A stretch of 64,000 nucleotides of DNA from Hygrophila difformis. Taxonomy: Eukaryota > Streptophyta > Magnoliopsida > Lamiales > Acanthaceae. The position numbers were made by a program, and so were the translations under genes. This document shows, piece after piece, positions 31,716 through 43,396 of this stretch. Numbering within the stretch: position 1 is the first letter of the stretch; each line of letters starts with the position of its first letter. The notes under the pieces are model-generated. The model did no database searches. It saw nothing but the letters and a program-made list of their open reading frames with translations, and was not told the origin of the DNA. The stretch lies in contig JAOANR010000003.1 in the NCBI GenBank assembly GCA_030278955.1, positions 30,581,227 to 30,645,226 on the forward strand, in the 5' to 3' direction.

Positions 31716-32147
31716 CCGGCGAGATGCCAGCCGCCAGCTGCTCCGGCCGCCAGCTCCAGGCCAATTTCGGCCGCCAGCTCGAGCTCCGGGCCGCCAGCTG
31801 CTCCGGCCGCCAGTCACAGGCCGCCAGCTTCTGCCCCTCAGGCCGCCAGGTCCCGGCCAATCTCAGCCGCCAACTTGAGCTCCGGGCCGCCAGCTGCGTC
31901 CCAGCCGCTAACACCAGCTCGGGCCGCCAGGTCCAAGTTTTCTCCGGCCGCCAGTCCCACTTCCAGGCCGCCAGCGCCATCTCAGGCCGCCAGCTCCAGG
32001 CCGCCAGCCTCTTCTCCGGCCGCCAGCGTTGGGCCGCCATCTTCTTCTGCTGGGGATGCAGGCCGCCAGCCACCACCTTCACAGGGACAGGCTGCCATCC
32101 CCTTGCCAGGCTTTGCTGCCTTGTCGTCTGGTGCTATGGCCTTTCAG
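31716..32147 (+). pseudogene. PMD gene, proline/alanine-rich exon
   Basis: 144 codons in phase 0, built of repeated PPAAS/RPPAS words from the GGCCGCCAGC repeat, bounded by TTTAG and CAG/GTTTGT. Low complexity; likely disordered. Confidence 0.55.
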
Positions 32148-32444
32148 GTTTGTTCCATCTCTTTGCCTACTTGTACGTCCATCTCTTTGCCTGCTTGTAT
32201 GTTCACTTTGTTCAAATTTGCAATAGGACATTGTCGCGAGGACTCCTCAGGCCACCATTCTGGGTACCCAGGCCGCCACTCCTGTTCAGGCCGCCACTCA
32301 TGCCGTGTCTCAGCCGCCATCCTCATCAGTTCAGGCTGCCGGGTCCTCTACTATGTTTGCTCAACTTACTTGGTGATATTATTTGGTGATACGTTAATTC
32401 GTCCTACCTCGCCTTTGCTTGATATGTGTATCATAATAATGCAG

Positions 32445-34098
32445 ATTGCTGAGGGACTACTCATTCCGGAGTCTGATGATGAGGCTTATGATTTTGACCG
32501 CCGGGAGTCCGAGCCTTTTTTACGTCCATTTCATCGCACAACTGCACATGCAGATGAGACCCGAGAGTTTCTATCTTGCATATGTCCGATCACTCAGGCT
32601 GCATTTACTGGAGCCTTTGTTTCGCAGACGAGGTCTATCCGGTCTCATCAGTCTGGCACCACTGCTCCTAGATCTAAGAAGGCTAAGGCTCCCCGAACCG
32701 AAGAGAATGAGGATCAGAGTATTTTGGAAAAATATGTTTCATGGGTTCGCCGGATGAAGAGGGGAGGACGCACAGCTGACTGACGTAACTGGGGTATTGA
32801 AGATGCCATTATTCTTTCTACTAGGCCTGTAGTGATAGATCATCGTCTCATCTATTACATCTTGGGCTTCTGGAACTCCAGTGTTAACGCCTTTCAGTTT
32901 CCTTGTAGTTTCGTGGGTCCCACGCTTCTTGATGTGATCATGATCACCGGACTCCGAGTGGATGGTTCAGAGTTGACACAGTCGGCTTCTGATGATCGAG
33001 CTCTTGGTGACTCTATTTGTCCTTCGGGCAAAGAGACTAAGCAGTACGCGGCATTCATTGATAATAATATGACGTCCGAGAGTTCTCCTTGCACCTTGGA
33101 TGAGCATGTGGCCTTTCTATTGCTGTGGTTTAGCCAGTTTATTATCTGTTCGAGGGCTCGGACCGTCTTGCGTTCCGCTCTTCCTCTTGTACGGGCTATT
33201 TTGAGTGATCCTTCTCCGGCCACTGGTTCTTATTTTCTTGGCACCCTATTCAGTGGTATGGCCAAGATTTCTGGTATGCTGGCTAGTGGGCGAGATCCCA
33301 CTAATTCGGCATGTGGGCCGTTATGGTTTCTGCAGCTCTGGATCCAGCTGTACTTTCCTCGGCTTTTTACTGGTGTGCCTCGTCCTGGTCCGCAGGATGT
33401 TGCTGATGGTGACCCGTTAGGCTTGATACTAGCTGCTGCTTCGGTGAAGATTGGCAGGGATGGTCTCTTGCAGCGGGACAGTCTAGATATTATTCGATTT
33501 TTTCTTCACCACAGGCCCTCTTATCAGGATTTATACGTGTATGCCTCTCTAGGATGGTTGCTGTCCCAGCTTGTGTGCAAGCCTGATCAGCCACGAGGTC
33601 TACATGGAGAGTCCACCTGGAATGTTAGTATGAAGCCTCATATGCTTCTGAGTGGGCTAAAGAGGAGGGATCAGTATAATCCGATCGTAGCTGAGCCATA
33701 CTGCCCTCATTTGCTCGCTCGTCAGTTCGGTTGCCATCCCGGACTTCCTCGCAGTGTGAAGTGGCCGGTATCTTTTAGGAGTAAGAGGATGACGGTCGCT
33801 GACATCCAAGCAGTAGTTGATTTCTCGTCCCGCCTGACGTTATCTAGCTATCTTCCATTCACTCCGACGGGGACGTTTGCTGCTGGTTTTATGGCATGGT
33901 GGACGCCCTACATCACCTCCATCTTGCCATCCTATGCGCAGATTACAGCTCGTTTTGGGGACGTGCGGCGTAGCCCGGCTTCTTCGAAGCAGCCTAGCGT
34001 TCATAGTGCCGCTGTTCGGTCGGCAACTACTCTTGTTTTTAGTCGCACCCCGAAGTCAAAATCTGTTGCGGCTTTCTCATCTCGCAAACGCCGAAGAG
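32445..34098 (+). pseudogene. PMD gene, plant-mobile-domain exon
   Basis: Acceptor ATGCAG at 32439-32444, donor GTATGT at 34099. An acidic stretch and a KKAKAPR basic patch precede the TGA at 32781. The same frame then runs unbroken through the globular domain (from MIDHRLIYYILGFW at 32832) to the RKRRRG end. The intron phase (1) fits the next exon exactly. Confidence 0.7.
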
Positions 34099-34168
34099 GT
34101 ATGTCTCCTTTGCTAACATGTCTTTCATACACTGTCTCTTAGTCTTTTAATATTTCTCCTTTCTTCAG

Positions 34169-35115
34169 CTGATGACCATGATAGTGAGGATGATGAGGGC
34201 GATGCCCCAGATGACCAGCCTGAGGAGGAGCCTGCGAGCTCTGAGGAGTCTACTGATGAGGATTACACTGCTCATTCTGATGAGGATGTGACTTCCGGTT
34301 CTAGTGAGGAGGAGTCGAGTTCAGGTGATGGTGATGAGGACCCTGTAGATGATGATGGTGATCTTATGGTGGCGGATCACGCTGAGGATAGTGTCGCCGG
34401 GGATGACAGCTATATGGCGGACCTTCACGAGGCGACGACTATCATTGATCAGCATATGAGCAGTGTCATTGCTAGGAGGGATCCATATGACAAAGAGTTG
34501 GCACGTGCTGACTATATCATCCTCCATGGGGATGATCCTACGCACCAGTCTAAAGCCGTGGTGACGGATGTTACTCACCCTACTTCCATTGATCAGGTAC
34601 ATTTCACCACGTTGGACTCTTTGTTCAATTCTTGTATTGGCTAAGCATCAACATCTTTCCTTCCTGCTTAGGATCCATCCTCTTTACATGCTGGTGACCA
34701 TGTCTCTACGGTTGGCTCCGTTACTCCCGAGTTGACTTCTCAGGTACACTTTTAATTACGTCCTCATTTTCTTTTGCCTCTTACTGTTATGCAAAATGAT
34801 TCTGAAAACATCTATCCTCTAGGCCCCTGGAGACCGGATAGACTTTTCTCTCACCACTCAGGCGGCAGATTGCGCCTCCATGATTAGCACTGCTGACCCT
34901 TTGGCAACCTCTCAGGTATCCCTTTAGTTGTTTTCTCTTGCTCTTATCTTCCAGGATACGTTCTAAGTGTTGTCTTCCTCTAGACTCCTACGGATCAGGC
35001 GGATCATTCCACTGCTGATGCTTCAGTCGATTTGACTATACCGCCTACTCAGACAGACCGCTCTGTGACTGACATTTCAGCTCTCTCAGCTGATTTGACT
35101 GCGCCACCTCCTCAG
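34169..35115 (+). pseudogene. PMD gene, acidic exon and three symmetric mini-exons
   Basis: 34169-34596 encodes an Asp/Glu/Ser-rich tail. Then come exons of 72 bp (34672-34743), 93 bp (34823-34915) and 132 bp (34984-35115). All are phase 0, each ends CTCAG before GTA and each is preceded by a pyrimidine tract with TAG. Regularity supports real splicing; exon duplication is likely. Confidence 0.6.
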
Positions 35116-35181
35116 GTATACATCATTTCATCTCTTGTCGTGATAAAACTTTTGTAGTATTCTAACATAGTTTGCCTCCAG

Positions 35182-35966
35182 GTACCTAAGGACCCTTCGC
35201 CAGGCCTTGTGGCCTCTCTTCCAGACTCGGGTACTCGTGCTGCCATAGCCCCATCATGTGAGGCGTTTGACCGTCTCTTTTCCACCCAGACCGGTCCACT
35301 ATCAGCCGAGGTGGTCTCAGGACTCTATGACATTCTTGATGATGTTAGCTCAGTCCCTGCCTTCATTGAGGACGCCGGCTTCTCGGATTTTTCGGAGCTC
35401 ATTTCTGACTTGTCACTTGCTTATCCTCTCTATAGCAGTACAGCAGATCAGTCTGCTCAGGACTTGACATTTATTGATGATCTCGAGGCGCGGCACCGCG
35501 AGATTCGTTCCCAGCTAGAGGTTATCCTTCCCCAGCACGATCAGGCTTCTATGGTTCTTAGGAGTGAGGAGAGTAGGCAGTCACAGTTAGAGAGTACTGT
35601 TGCCCAGGCGAAGCGCGAGATAGAGAAGCAGAGAGAAGTTATTGTGGAGGCGGAGCGTATTATCAGAGAGCAGACTGCATCACAGATGGAGCTACCGTTG
35701 AGCTTGTTATACTTGAGGCTGAGCTGCTCAAGTTGTCTGATCGAGTTACCGCTTTGCGCGCTGATCATGATCGTTTAGCTGCAGATGATCGTGACTTATC
35801 AGTTGAGTTATCGAGAGCCCGTCGACCTCTTCTATCAGCTCGTGCCCGAGTTTCTGCTGCAGCACTTCGTCGCCTTACAGACACCTTTGGGCGTGCCCGT
35901 GATCAGTGGGCCGTCATGCGTCGTCGCCTACTAGGTGATGAGACGCTACCTTCCCCGAGTAGTTAG
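35182..35966 (+). pseudogene. PMD gene, C-terminal coiled-coil exon with frameshift
   Basis: Acceptor CTCCAG at 35176-35181. Heptad-rich protein (QSQLESTVAQAKREIEKQRE) loses frame near 35690 and resumes as LLKLSDRVTALRADHDRLAA to TAG 35964-35966. It ends 150 bp from the integrase stop on the other strand. Confidence 0.6.
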
Positions 35967-36116
35967 CACTGCTTTAGCTTTTGTGATTTTTATTCAGTAC
36001 TCTATTTTTGGTCAGCTCATCGACCTTGTGATGAGCACTTCAGTACTCATGTTTGTCGTTTTTGCTACTTCTTTGGCCAACTATGTGATTGGCCACCCAT
36101 GATGCACTTATGTTAT

Positions 36117-37447
36117 TTATTCTGACTCCCACACTGATGGATAGAACATCTTGAGATATTTTGCATTTATACTCTGTTTGTGTTCTTGACCATCGATGTC
36201 CATTAACTTGTATGCACCATTGAGTAGTCTTTGTGTTACAATGAGCGGTCCTTCCCAATTTGGGGACCACTTCCCCGTCTCATTAGCATACACTCCTAAC
36301 GGTAGGATCACTTTCCACACTAGATCCCCTTCGCTGAAGGTCTTGCTTCGAACCTTCTTATCATAATGCTTTGCCATTCTAGTTTTTTGACGACGGATGC
36401 TTTCCAAGGCCATGAGCTTGTCACCATCAGCTGTCTCTAACTCTTGCAACATGGCTTCTTCATACTTAGATAAGTCTAAGTGATGCTGCTGAGCCACCCT
36501 TAGAGAAGGAACTGTTATTTCCAAAGGCAAAACAGCGTCATGACCATATGTCAAGTAATATGGCGTAAACCCTGTAGCTGTGGATTTAGAGTTTCTATAA
36601 GCCCATAGGACTTCTGATAAGGTCTCATGCCATTTTCTAGGTTTTTCGCCTACCGTCTTTTTGATCATACTTATTAGGATCTTATTGGTGGCTTCAGCCT
36701 GACCATTTGCTTGGGGATAATATGGAGTGGAATGATAGATGCGGATCCCAAACTGTTTGGCAAAAGCTATAAACTTTTCACCAGTGAACACCGTACCTTG
36801 ATCGGCAGTGATTGTCTGAGGGATTCCAAACCGATGTATCAACTCAGTTACAAATTTAATTACATCGCCCTGATCGATTTTCTTCATTGGCCATGCTTCC
36901 ACCCATTTAGTAAAGTAATCAGTGGCCACAAGTATAAAGGAATGGTTCTTAGATGATGGCGGATGAATCTTCCCAATAATGTCCATCCCCCAGCCATGGA
37001 ATGGCCAAGGCTTAATGACTGTGTGTAATTCTTCCGCCGGTACCCTTTGAATTGGGCCGTGCCTTTGGCAGGCCTCACAACTGCGAGCATACGTGATACA
37101 GTCCTCCATGATGGTTGGCCAGAAGTATCCATGACGGTGGATGCTCCACCTCATGCTCGGCCCTGCCCGATGAGAGCCGCATATCCCCTCATGGACTTCT
37201 CCCATTACCAACTTAGCGTCCTCGGGGCCTATACACTTGAGCAACAATCCATCAACCGCCCTTCGGAATAGTTCACCATTGACCAGCACGTACCGCAAAG
37301 CTTTTACCTTTAGCGAGTTATCTCCCCCAGATGACGGGTTCTCGAGGTATTGTATGATCTCAGTCCTCCAATCATCACTCTCTTGTTGGTCCTCAGGTTC
37401 ACTTGTGATGGCGGCAATGTGTGGTGCCCCCATAGGGCGACAAGATT
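36117..37447 (-). CDS. Integrase of the Tat-type element, 3' half of pol
   Basis: 438 codons from an internal ATG at 37433, and the frame is open to the insertion point. HHCC zinc domain (HEGICGSHRAG to CEACQRHG), catalytic core with GMDIIGKI, ATDYFTKWVEAW, TADQGTVFTG and QANGQAEATNK (Glu), then a C-terminal domain with GDLVWK and WSPNWEGPLIV. It inserts the cDNA in the genome. Removing the nested element (37448-48661) restores continuity with RNase H in the same frame (11,214 bases, a multiple of three), so the nested insertion broke an otherwise continuous frame. Confidence 0.85.
37443..37447. repeat. TSD AGATT, left copy, of the nested chromovirus derivative
   Basis: Identical to 48657-48661, directly outside TGTAACACC...GTATTACA. 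Confidence 0.9.
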
Positions 37448-40051
37448 TGTAACACCCCGGTTTTTGGTCACCCAGGTCGGGATGTCACCGCCACATCTCC
37501 CTAGTAAGACACGGTTTCTCCGAGCTTACTAAAGAGATGCAAGGCTAGGTATTGCAGTATTTAAAACATTTAAAGCATTCGAACTAGCCCATACAATATA
37601 ATTCGAAAATAATAATAGCATAGCGCAGCGGAAATATTTAGTTTAGTACAGTATCGCAGCGGAAATTATAAAAAGGGCCGACATGGCCAAAACACGGGTT
37701 AAACAGGCCCGTTCATAATATAGTCTAAGTACGAAATTTAAAAGCAAAATAACAATCCCCAAAATCCCATGCATGATTCGTGCTCATACAGGCTCATTCC
37801 ACATATTCTGTAAAGAAAGGAATAAAAAAAATGGTTTTGGTCAGCAAAATTGCTGAGTAAGTTAACACACGCATGATCGTAGGGTTTAAAAGCCATAAAT
37901 TCAATAATTTAACAAAAGCATGATAATAACATATTATTTAGTTTCATCTAATCCATATCCAATAGCATAACTTATCTCAGGCTCCATTTAACAACACATA
38001 CCACATGGTTCAAAATAATAGCCATAATTAAAATAAAACATTTGAATAATTTAATTTGACAACAACATCATTTAATCTAGTTTAATTTAATTTAGAATCC
38101 CCATTACATTCCCGATTTGGTATTTCAAAGTTTCACGATAAAAATCGCGATGTCAACAAGTTTAGCCGGTAGCCCGGCGGCCGCAGCCGTATCAGCCATA
38201 CCCAGTACCACTCCGGAGCCTCGGGAAACCCATACGGATATTCACGAGAGTGTAGGCTCTATATTTCGCCGTTTTGGCAATATCACATTTCAAGTATAGC
38301 GCGCGGGGTCACCATCGTCCATTACGACACAAAGTGAATCGTTAGGGGGCACCCTGCAGAGCACTCACCCCTAATTTTAATTTATAAAGTTTGTAAGGGG
38401 ATTTAGTTTTTTAAAATCTGCCTTCCATTGTATTAATTTAGAAACAATATCTCAATTCGTTTCAACCCTAAAGGTTAATTCCATGTTTCAACAAGATTTC
38501 AAAATTTCGTTTCGGTAAATCACAGTTTACTCCAAAATTCGTCTAAAATCAGATTTAATTCCAAAAATTCCAAAATTTCATATCTGACTCGGAAACATCA
38601 AGATCTACAACTTTCGTGTTTTAACTTTTTCAATCCGAGATACCTAAGTAGGTCAAAATCGCCAATTTTCGCATAACAAGAAATCTGTCCGAGTTTAACA
38701 TGTCACAGTTTAAAGATTTCAAATTCTAACATATCAATTCAACTCCAAATTTAATGAAACTTGACAGGGATCATCTTAAGACATTTATCTACAACTTTCA
38801 TGTTTGGCCAAAGATCTAAAACAGCCTAGATCCTATGTCAAAAACGAGATCAAGATCATTCCTAAGTTCTGTCCAAGATTTCAAGATCTAGAATCAAACA
38901 GTTCGGTTTCAACGGGTTTTCACATAACAAATCAACTCCAAAAATTCTCAAATTTTTACAGTAGCTTGGTCTAAGTCTTAGGAACGTTTTTCGTGTTTTA
39001 AGTTTTTCCGTTTGAGTTCGTTTTAAGGGTCGGAAAAATTCACCAAATCTGTTGCGTCGGTAGAAAAACAAAAGTGGACAGATTTATGGTTCTTGTTGAA
39101 TCTTTTAGGTTTCGAATGTTTTAAAATCTCCCAAAACCATGTAAGGTTAACTTACAGTGTCTATGAACGTCGGGGATGTCTAGTTCGGAGGCGTGGCTTC
39201 CAGATCACCGTTTCTCCTCTCCGTTCGTCGGGTTCTACGATCTAGATTCGATACGGGGTGTAGAAAGAAAAAGGAGATGATTAGGGTTCGTTTTCGAATC
39301 GTTTATTGAATAAAGATTGGACCGAGACTTACCACGACTATGGAGATCTGTAGAGAAACTCGTCCAACAGCGTTCGTCTTGGTTTCGTGCCTCCGACGAC
39401 TCCGGATTTAGGGTTTCGAACGTATAGAATGTTGTAGGGTTTTGTAAACTTGTTCGGGGCTCCCAAGGGGCTTATTTATAGAATTCTTAATCCCTAGGGC
39501 GTCCATAACCGACCTAAAGGTCTGGAGTCGAGAGATGTTCAACCGAAAGTCGAAAAATCCGCGTTCGGGCGAGAGATTCACGCAACAAACGAATCTGTGA
39601 AGTGGCGCAGTCGTGGCGCGCTAAAGCCACTTCACCGCACGGCCACCGCGCCGACTTCGCCTGGACTTCGGTCCGGGCGGGTCGTGCGATCCGTCGTGCT
39701 TTTCCGCCTCTCTTTCGGGTTTCTATCCCTCTATGCTCCCGAATTCCGATTTCCGGGGTATATTCGGGTTCATACTTTCTCTCTAATTTTATTCTCAGTC
39801 TAATTGGATGTTTTGGACTCGAATACTCGAGTTCATTAGTGTCGGGTTTTGGTGTTCCATTTATCCATCATTTTATTTAATTAAATTCCTTTAATTCCTT
39901 TTTAAGTATAAATCTCATTTCTCATTTCCTTATCTTTATTTATTTCTTTTATTTGCTGGATTTGTTTATTTAATTATAGTATTTATTTTATTTATTATTT
40001 ATTTATCTAATTACTGTTTTATTTTATGTTGGAAAATTCTCGGGTATTACA
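37448..40051 (-). repeat. 3' LTR of the chromovirus derivative
   Basis: 2604 bp, matches 46054-48656. Contains about three 190-bp modules (38560-39010) like those of the long-LTR element. A 60-codon frame at 38117 recurs in the other LTR and has no recognisable domain. Confidence 0.9.
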
Positions 40052-40280
40052 GTCTACCCTCCTTAAGAATCAACTTCGTCCTCGAAGTTGTGTTTCGGCT
40101 TTTCTCGTCTCGTGCTAAGGTCTTGTGTTTGTTTTATTATGTTGTGACTGAACTTAGAATTAAAACATCTAAGCTGCCTACGTACCCGGTAAAGGGATCA
40201 AGCCATAACGTAGGTCAAAAGTTTACAAAAATGCACGAAAAATTAGGGGGTATGACATCCTCTCCCCCTTAAGATTGCAG
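40052..40280 (-). other. 3' untranslated region with two polypurine tracts
   Basis: The functional tract (minus strand AAGGAGGGTAGAC) abuts the LTR at 40052. A second, AAGGGGGAGAGGA at 40258-40271, is followed by TGTCATACC (40249-40257), like an LTR start. The same pair is found in the long-LTR element. Confidence 0.65.
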
Positions 40281-41822
40281 TTATGTCCCCATAACTGTGT
40301 CGGATTCGTTTTGGAACAATGTCGGGTATCGTTCCCTCATATCGGATTCCACTTCCCAAGTTGCCGTCTCACTTTCGTGGTTTGACCAAAGAACCTTGAT
40401 CATCTTGATGGTTTTGTTCCTCGTTACTCGTTCCTTAGTATCGAAAATACGCACTGGGACTTCTTCGTAAGTCAAATCTTCATCGAGCTCAATTATCTCC
40501 GGTTGAAGTACATGTGTCGGGTCTGGCACATACTTCTTTAGTTGCGAGACATGGAAGACATTATGAACTCTATCTAAGTGTGGCGGTAAAGCCAATCGGT
40601 AGGCTAGAGTTCCGACTCGTTCTAGAATTTCGTAAGGTCCTATGTATCGAGGACTTAACTTCCCTCGTTTGCCAAAGCGCATCACCCCCTTCATGGGTGA
40701 TATCTTTAGCATGACCCTATCTCCCACTTGAAATTCTAGGTCTCGTCGTCTCACGTCGGCATAACTCTTTTGACGGTCTTGTGCGGCTTTCATCTTCCCT
40801 TGGATCACTTTGATTTGTTGAGCCATGTCTTCGATAAGTTGTGGTCCCACTACCACGGACTTATCATTTTCTTCCCAGCTCAAAGGGCTTCGGCACTTTC
40901 GTCCATACAATGCCTCGAAAGGTGCCATGCCAATACTCGCATGGTAACTATTATTATAGGAAAACTCAATCAAGGGTAAATGAGATTCCCAATTTCCTTT
41001 GAATTCCAACACGCATGCTCTCAGCATGTCTTCTAGTGTTTGGATTGTTCTTTCGGTTTGTCCGTCCGTCATCGGGTGGAATGCGGTGCTCATTTTGATT
41101 TGAGTACCGAGAGCTTTTTGTAACTCCATCCAGAAATGAGAGACAAATCTACTGTCTCTATCGGAAATGATATCATGTGGTACTCCATGGCGTCGTACCA
41201 CATTATCAATGTAGGCTCGGGCCAATTGGTCCATAGTCCACGTGTCTTTCATTGGGATAAATATGGCTGTCTTCGTTAGCCTATCCACAATCACCCAAAT
41301 CTTATTCATGCCTTTAGGTGATCGAGGTAATCCCGAGACAAAGTCCATTGAGATGCTATCCCACTTCCAACTTGGAATCTCTAGTGGTTGCATCAATCCT
41401 AAGGGTTTATGTCGCACTGCCTTAACCTTTTGGCAGGTGAGACATCTCGCTACGAAATTTGCCACTTCCTTCTTCATTCCCGGCCACCAATAGATCTTCT
41501 TCAGATCTTTGTATAGCTTGTCACCTCCGGGATGTACGGAATATGGCGTGTTGTGCCCTTCCTCCATCAACCTTTGCTTCAACTCGGCACATTTAAGAGG
41601 CACACACCATCTACCTTTGAAACGGATGCTTCCATCCTCGTGGACAGCAAATCCTATTGCCTTTCCTTCGGCAATATACCCTTTTATCTTCTCGAGTTTC
41701 GGGTCGCCCGGTTGAGCGAGTCGAATCTCGTCTAATATTGGAGTTCCTACGACCATGGCATTGACCGTTTCTCTCACTGTGCCAGGATGCACCAGTTCTA
41801 ACTCCAATCTTGCCAAATCCAT
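40281..41822 (-). CDS. Integrase with chromodomain (chromovirus)
   Basis: 513 codons, ATG 41820-41822, intact. Zinc domain (YSVHPGGDKLYKDL to CLTCQKVK), catalytic core with DSISMDFVSGLP, SDRDSRFVSHFW and MTDGQTERTIQTLED, GPY/F-like GPYEILERVGTLAYRLALP, then a C-terminal chromodomain (RIFDTKERVTRNKTIKMIKV, ATWEVESDMRERYP). The wording matches the Tekay/Del group. The chromodomain would steer insertion to modified histones. It follows RNase H in the same frame, separated only by TAA 41823-41825. Confidence 0.85.
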   Translation of the reverse strand: MDLARLELELVHPGTVRETVNAMVVGTPILDEIRLAQPGDPKLEKIKGYIAEGKAIGFAVHEDGSIRFKGRWCVPLKCAELKQRLMEEGHNTPYSVHPGGDKLYKDLKKIYWWPGMKKEVANFVARCLTCQKVKAVRHKPLGLMQPLEIPSWKWDSISMDFVSGLPRSPKGMNKIWVIVDRLTKTAIFIPMKDTWTMDQLARAYIDNVVRRHGVPHDIISDRDSRFVSHFWMELQKALGTQIKMSTAFHPMTDGQTERTIQTLEDMLRACVLEFKGNWESHLPLIEFSYNNSYHASIGMAPFEALYGRKCRSPLSWEENDKSVVVGPQLIEDMAQQIKVIQGKMKAAQDRQKSYADVRRRDLEFQVGDRVMLKISPMKGVMRFGKRGKLSPRYIGPYEILERVGTLAYRLALPPHLDRVHNVFHVSQLKKYVPDPTHVLQPEIIELDEDLTYEEVPVRIFDTKERVTRNKTIKMIKVLWSNHESETATWEVESDMRERYPTLFQNESDTVMGT

Positions 41823-42575
41823 TTACAATGCCGGCGGAATTACCAATGAGTTTGTCACGTGTTGGGTTTTCCGACTTAGGGCATCGGCTACCACATTCGC
41901 CTTCCCCTCGTGGTATGCTATCTCTAAATCATAGTCCTTAATGAGTTCCAACCACCTTCGCTGTCTCAAATTCAACTCCTTTTGAGTGAATATATATTTC
42001 AAGCTCTTGTGGTCGGTGAACATTCGACACTTCCGCCCATAAAGATAATGTCTCCATATCTTTAGAGCGAAAACGACCGCTGCCAACTCCAGGTCATGTG
42101 TCGGATAATTTTCCTCGTGAGGTTTTAGTTGGCGTGATGCATAGGCTATGACTCTCGAGTCTTGCATCAAGACACAACCTAAACCTTCCTTCGAAGCATC
42201 GCTATATACTTCGAAGTCACCATTCTCTGATGGTAGTGTTAATACGGGTGTGGTTGTGAGTCGTTTCTTCAGCTCTTGAAACGCCATCTCACAAACTTCG
42301 GTCCACTCGTATTTTGCTCCTTTCTTTAGTAGCTGGGTCAAAGGACGTGCAATCCTTGAAAAGTCCTTTACAAATCGTCTATAATATCCGGCTAATCCAA
42401 GGAAACTCCTTATTTCCGTTGGACTTTTCGGAGTTGCCCATTCAGTTACGGCAGAGACTTTTGCCGGATCCACTGATACTCCATCAGCGGATACTATGTG
42501 TCCGAGAAATGCCACTTCTTTCAGCCAGAAGTCACATTTCGACAGCTTGCCGTATAGCTCATCGAGTAAACAGTA
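41823..42575 (-). pseudogene. RT tail and RNase H of the chromovirus derivative, truncated
   Basis: Homology starts about 42575 with [16 protein letters not shown], which lies just after the RT catalytic box in relatives, so the YxDD motif itself is missing. The frame runs on through the connection and RNase H ([35 protein letters not shown]) to TAA 41823. The truncation point adjoins an A/T-rich run (42584-42605) and the GC-rich start of the antisense gene, marking a replacement junction. Confidence 0.75.
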
Positions 42576-42608
42576 GAAGGTAAAAATAAATTAAAAAAAA
42601 AACAAACT

Positions 42609-42702
42609 TTGAGGCTCGCGCGGTGCCCGCGCGGTGGCGCGCGGCGACCGCGCGGCCATAGCAGTTTGAGTAAAAGGGCTCGCGCGGAGCGCGAGCCATT
42701 CC
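42609..42702. repeat. CpG-rich inverted repeats at the start of the antisense gene
   Basis: Overlapping palindromes of CGCGCGG/CCGCGCG words. GGCTCGCGC and CGCGAGCC at about 42679-42698 can pair around four bases. An island in AT-rich surroundings. Confidence 0.7.
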
Positions 42703-42800
42703 GCCCCATTTCCACTTCCGAGGCTTCTTCTAGTTTTCTCTCAAATTCGTTCTCCCATCCCCCGATTCTCTCGTTCCCGGCCTCGATTTTCCTTTGCAAG
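42703..42800 (+). other. Untranslated first exon of the antisense gene in the chromovirus derivative
   Basis: Pyrimidine-rich stretch ending TTTGCAAG before GTATGC (donor at 42801), the typical form of a plant 5'-UTR exon. The intron would run to TTTGCAG at 43395. Confidence 0.45.
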
Positions 42801-43396
42801 GTATGCATCTACTACTTCTACTTGTCAATTTCAGATTTTATGTCTTGATTAGCCTTAATCTTTGGGCGAATTTCAAAATTAGAGTTTAGAGACAAGAATT
42901 GGGGGTTTGTTGTTTTTAGACTTAATTTATGCAATTAGCGAGTTTGGGTGATACTTGGTGTTATTTTTGTTGATTAGGAAGTATTTGTGCCACAATGCAT
43001 GCCTAGTTTGAGGAAGTTTTACTAGATTCCACATTTTAAGGAAAGCATGAATTTCCCGATTTGTATTGGTATTGTGGGCATGCGGATGAGTTCGTTGTCG
43101 TCAATTTGTGCCCTATTATGATGATAAGTTATTGTCTAAGCCATTGGTTTGTTTTGGGGACGTTCCCCATGTGTTTACAAGTAAACTTTGGTCTTGATTT
43201 ATTGCGCACTCCACGTGTTTGACGAAATGTCCCAAAAAGGTTTGGGACTTCTCTAGACATAGTATTGGTTTGGTTATCTTCTTGGTTGCTCGTGTTAGGG
43301 CTCACACTTCATGTTCTTGTGTTTTCTAGATTATGCTTAATGTAATCGCCGTGTAGGATTTATCCTTACATTTGGTATTGGTTGGATATTTGCAGG

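Larger units (their letters stand above)
31127..35966 (+). pseudogene. Antisense plant-mobile-domain (PMD) gene carried by the Tat-type element, spliced
   Basis: Lies opposite to gag-pol, tail-to-tail with integrase. Proposed exons: 31127-31135 (ATGGATCAG before GTTAGT); 31716-32147, proline/alanine-rich; about 32227-32372; 32445-34098, the PMD; 34169-34596, acidic; 34672-34743; 34823-34915; 34984-35115; 35182-35966, coiled coil. Most junctions are CAG/GT...AG and the frame is kept from 32445 to the last exon. The PMD part has LGFWNSSVNAFQFPCSFVGP and TLLDVIMITGLRVDG, typical of the 'aminotransferase-like plant mobile domain' (PF10536). This copy is dead: TGA at 32781-32783 in place of a likely Trp, and a frameshift near 35690. 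PMD proteins occur in transposons and as host silencing factors. Confidence 0.65.

Noticed and set aside
32781..32783. TGA as the natural end of a first protein before the PMD
   Set aside because: The same frame continues at once with sequence that belongs to the PMD N-terminal region, and a Trp is expected there.
38117..38299. 60-codon ORF in the chromovirus LTR (also 46722-46904)
   Set aside because: Repeated with the LTR; short, no domain, no start context.
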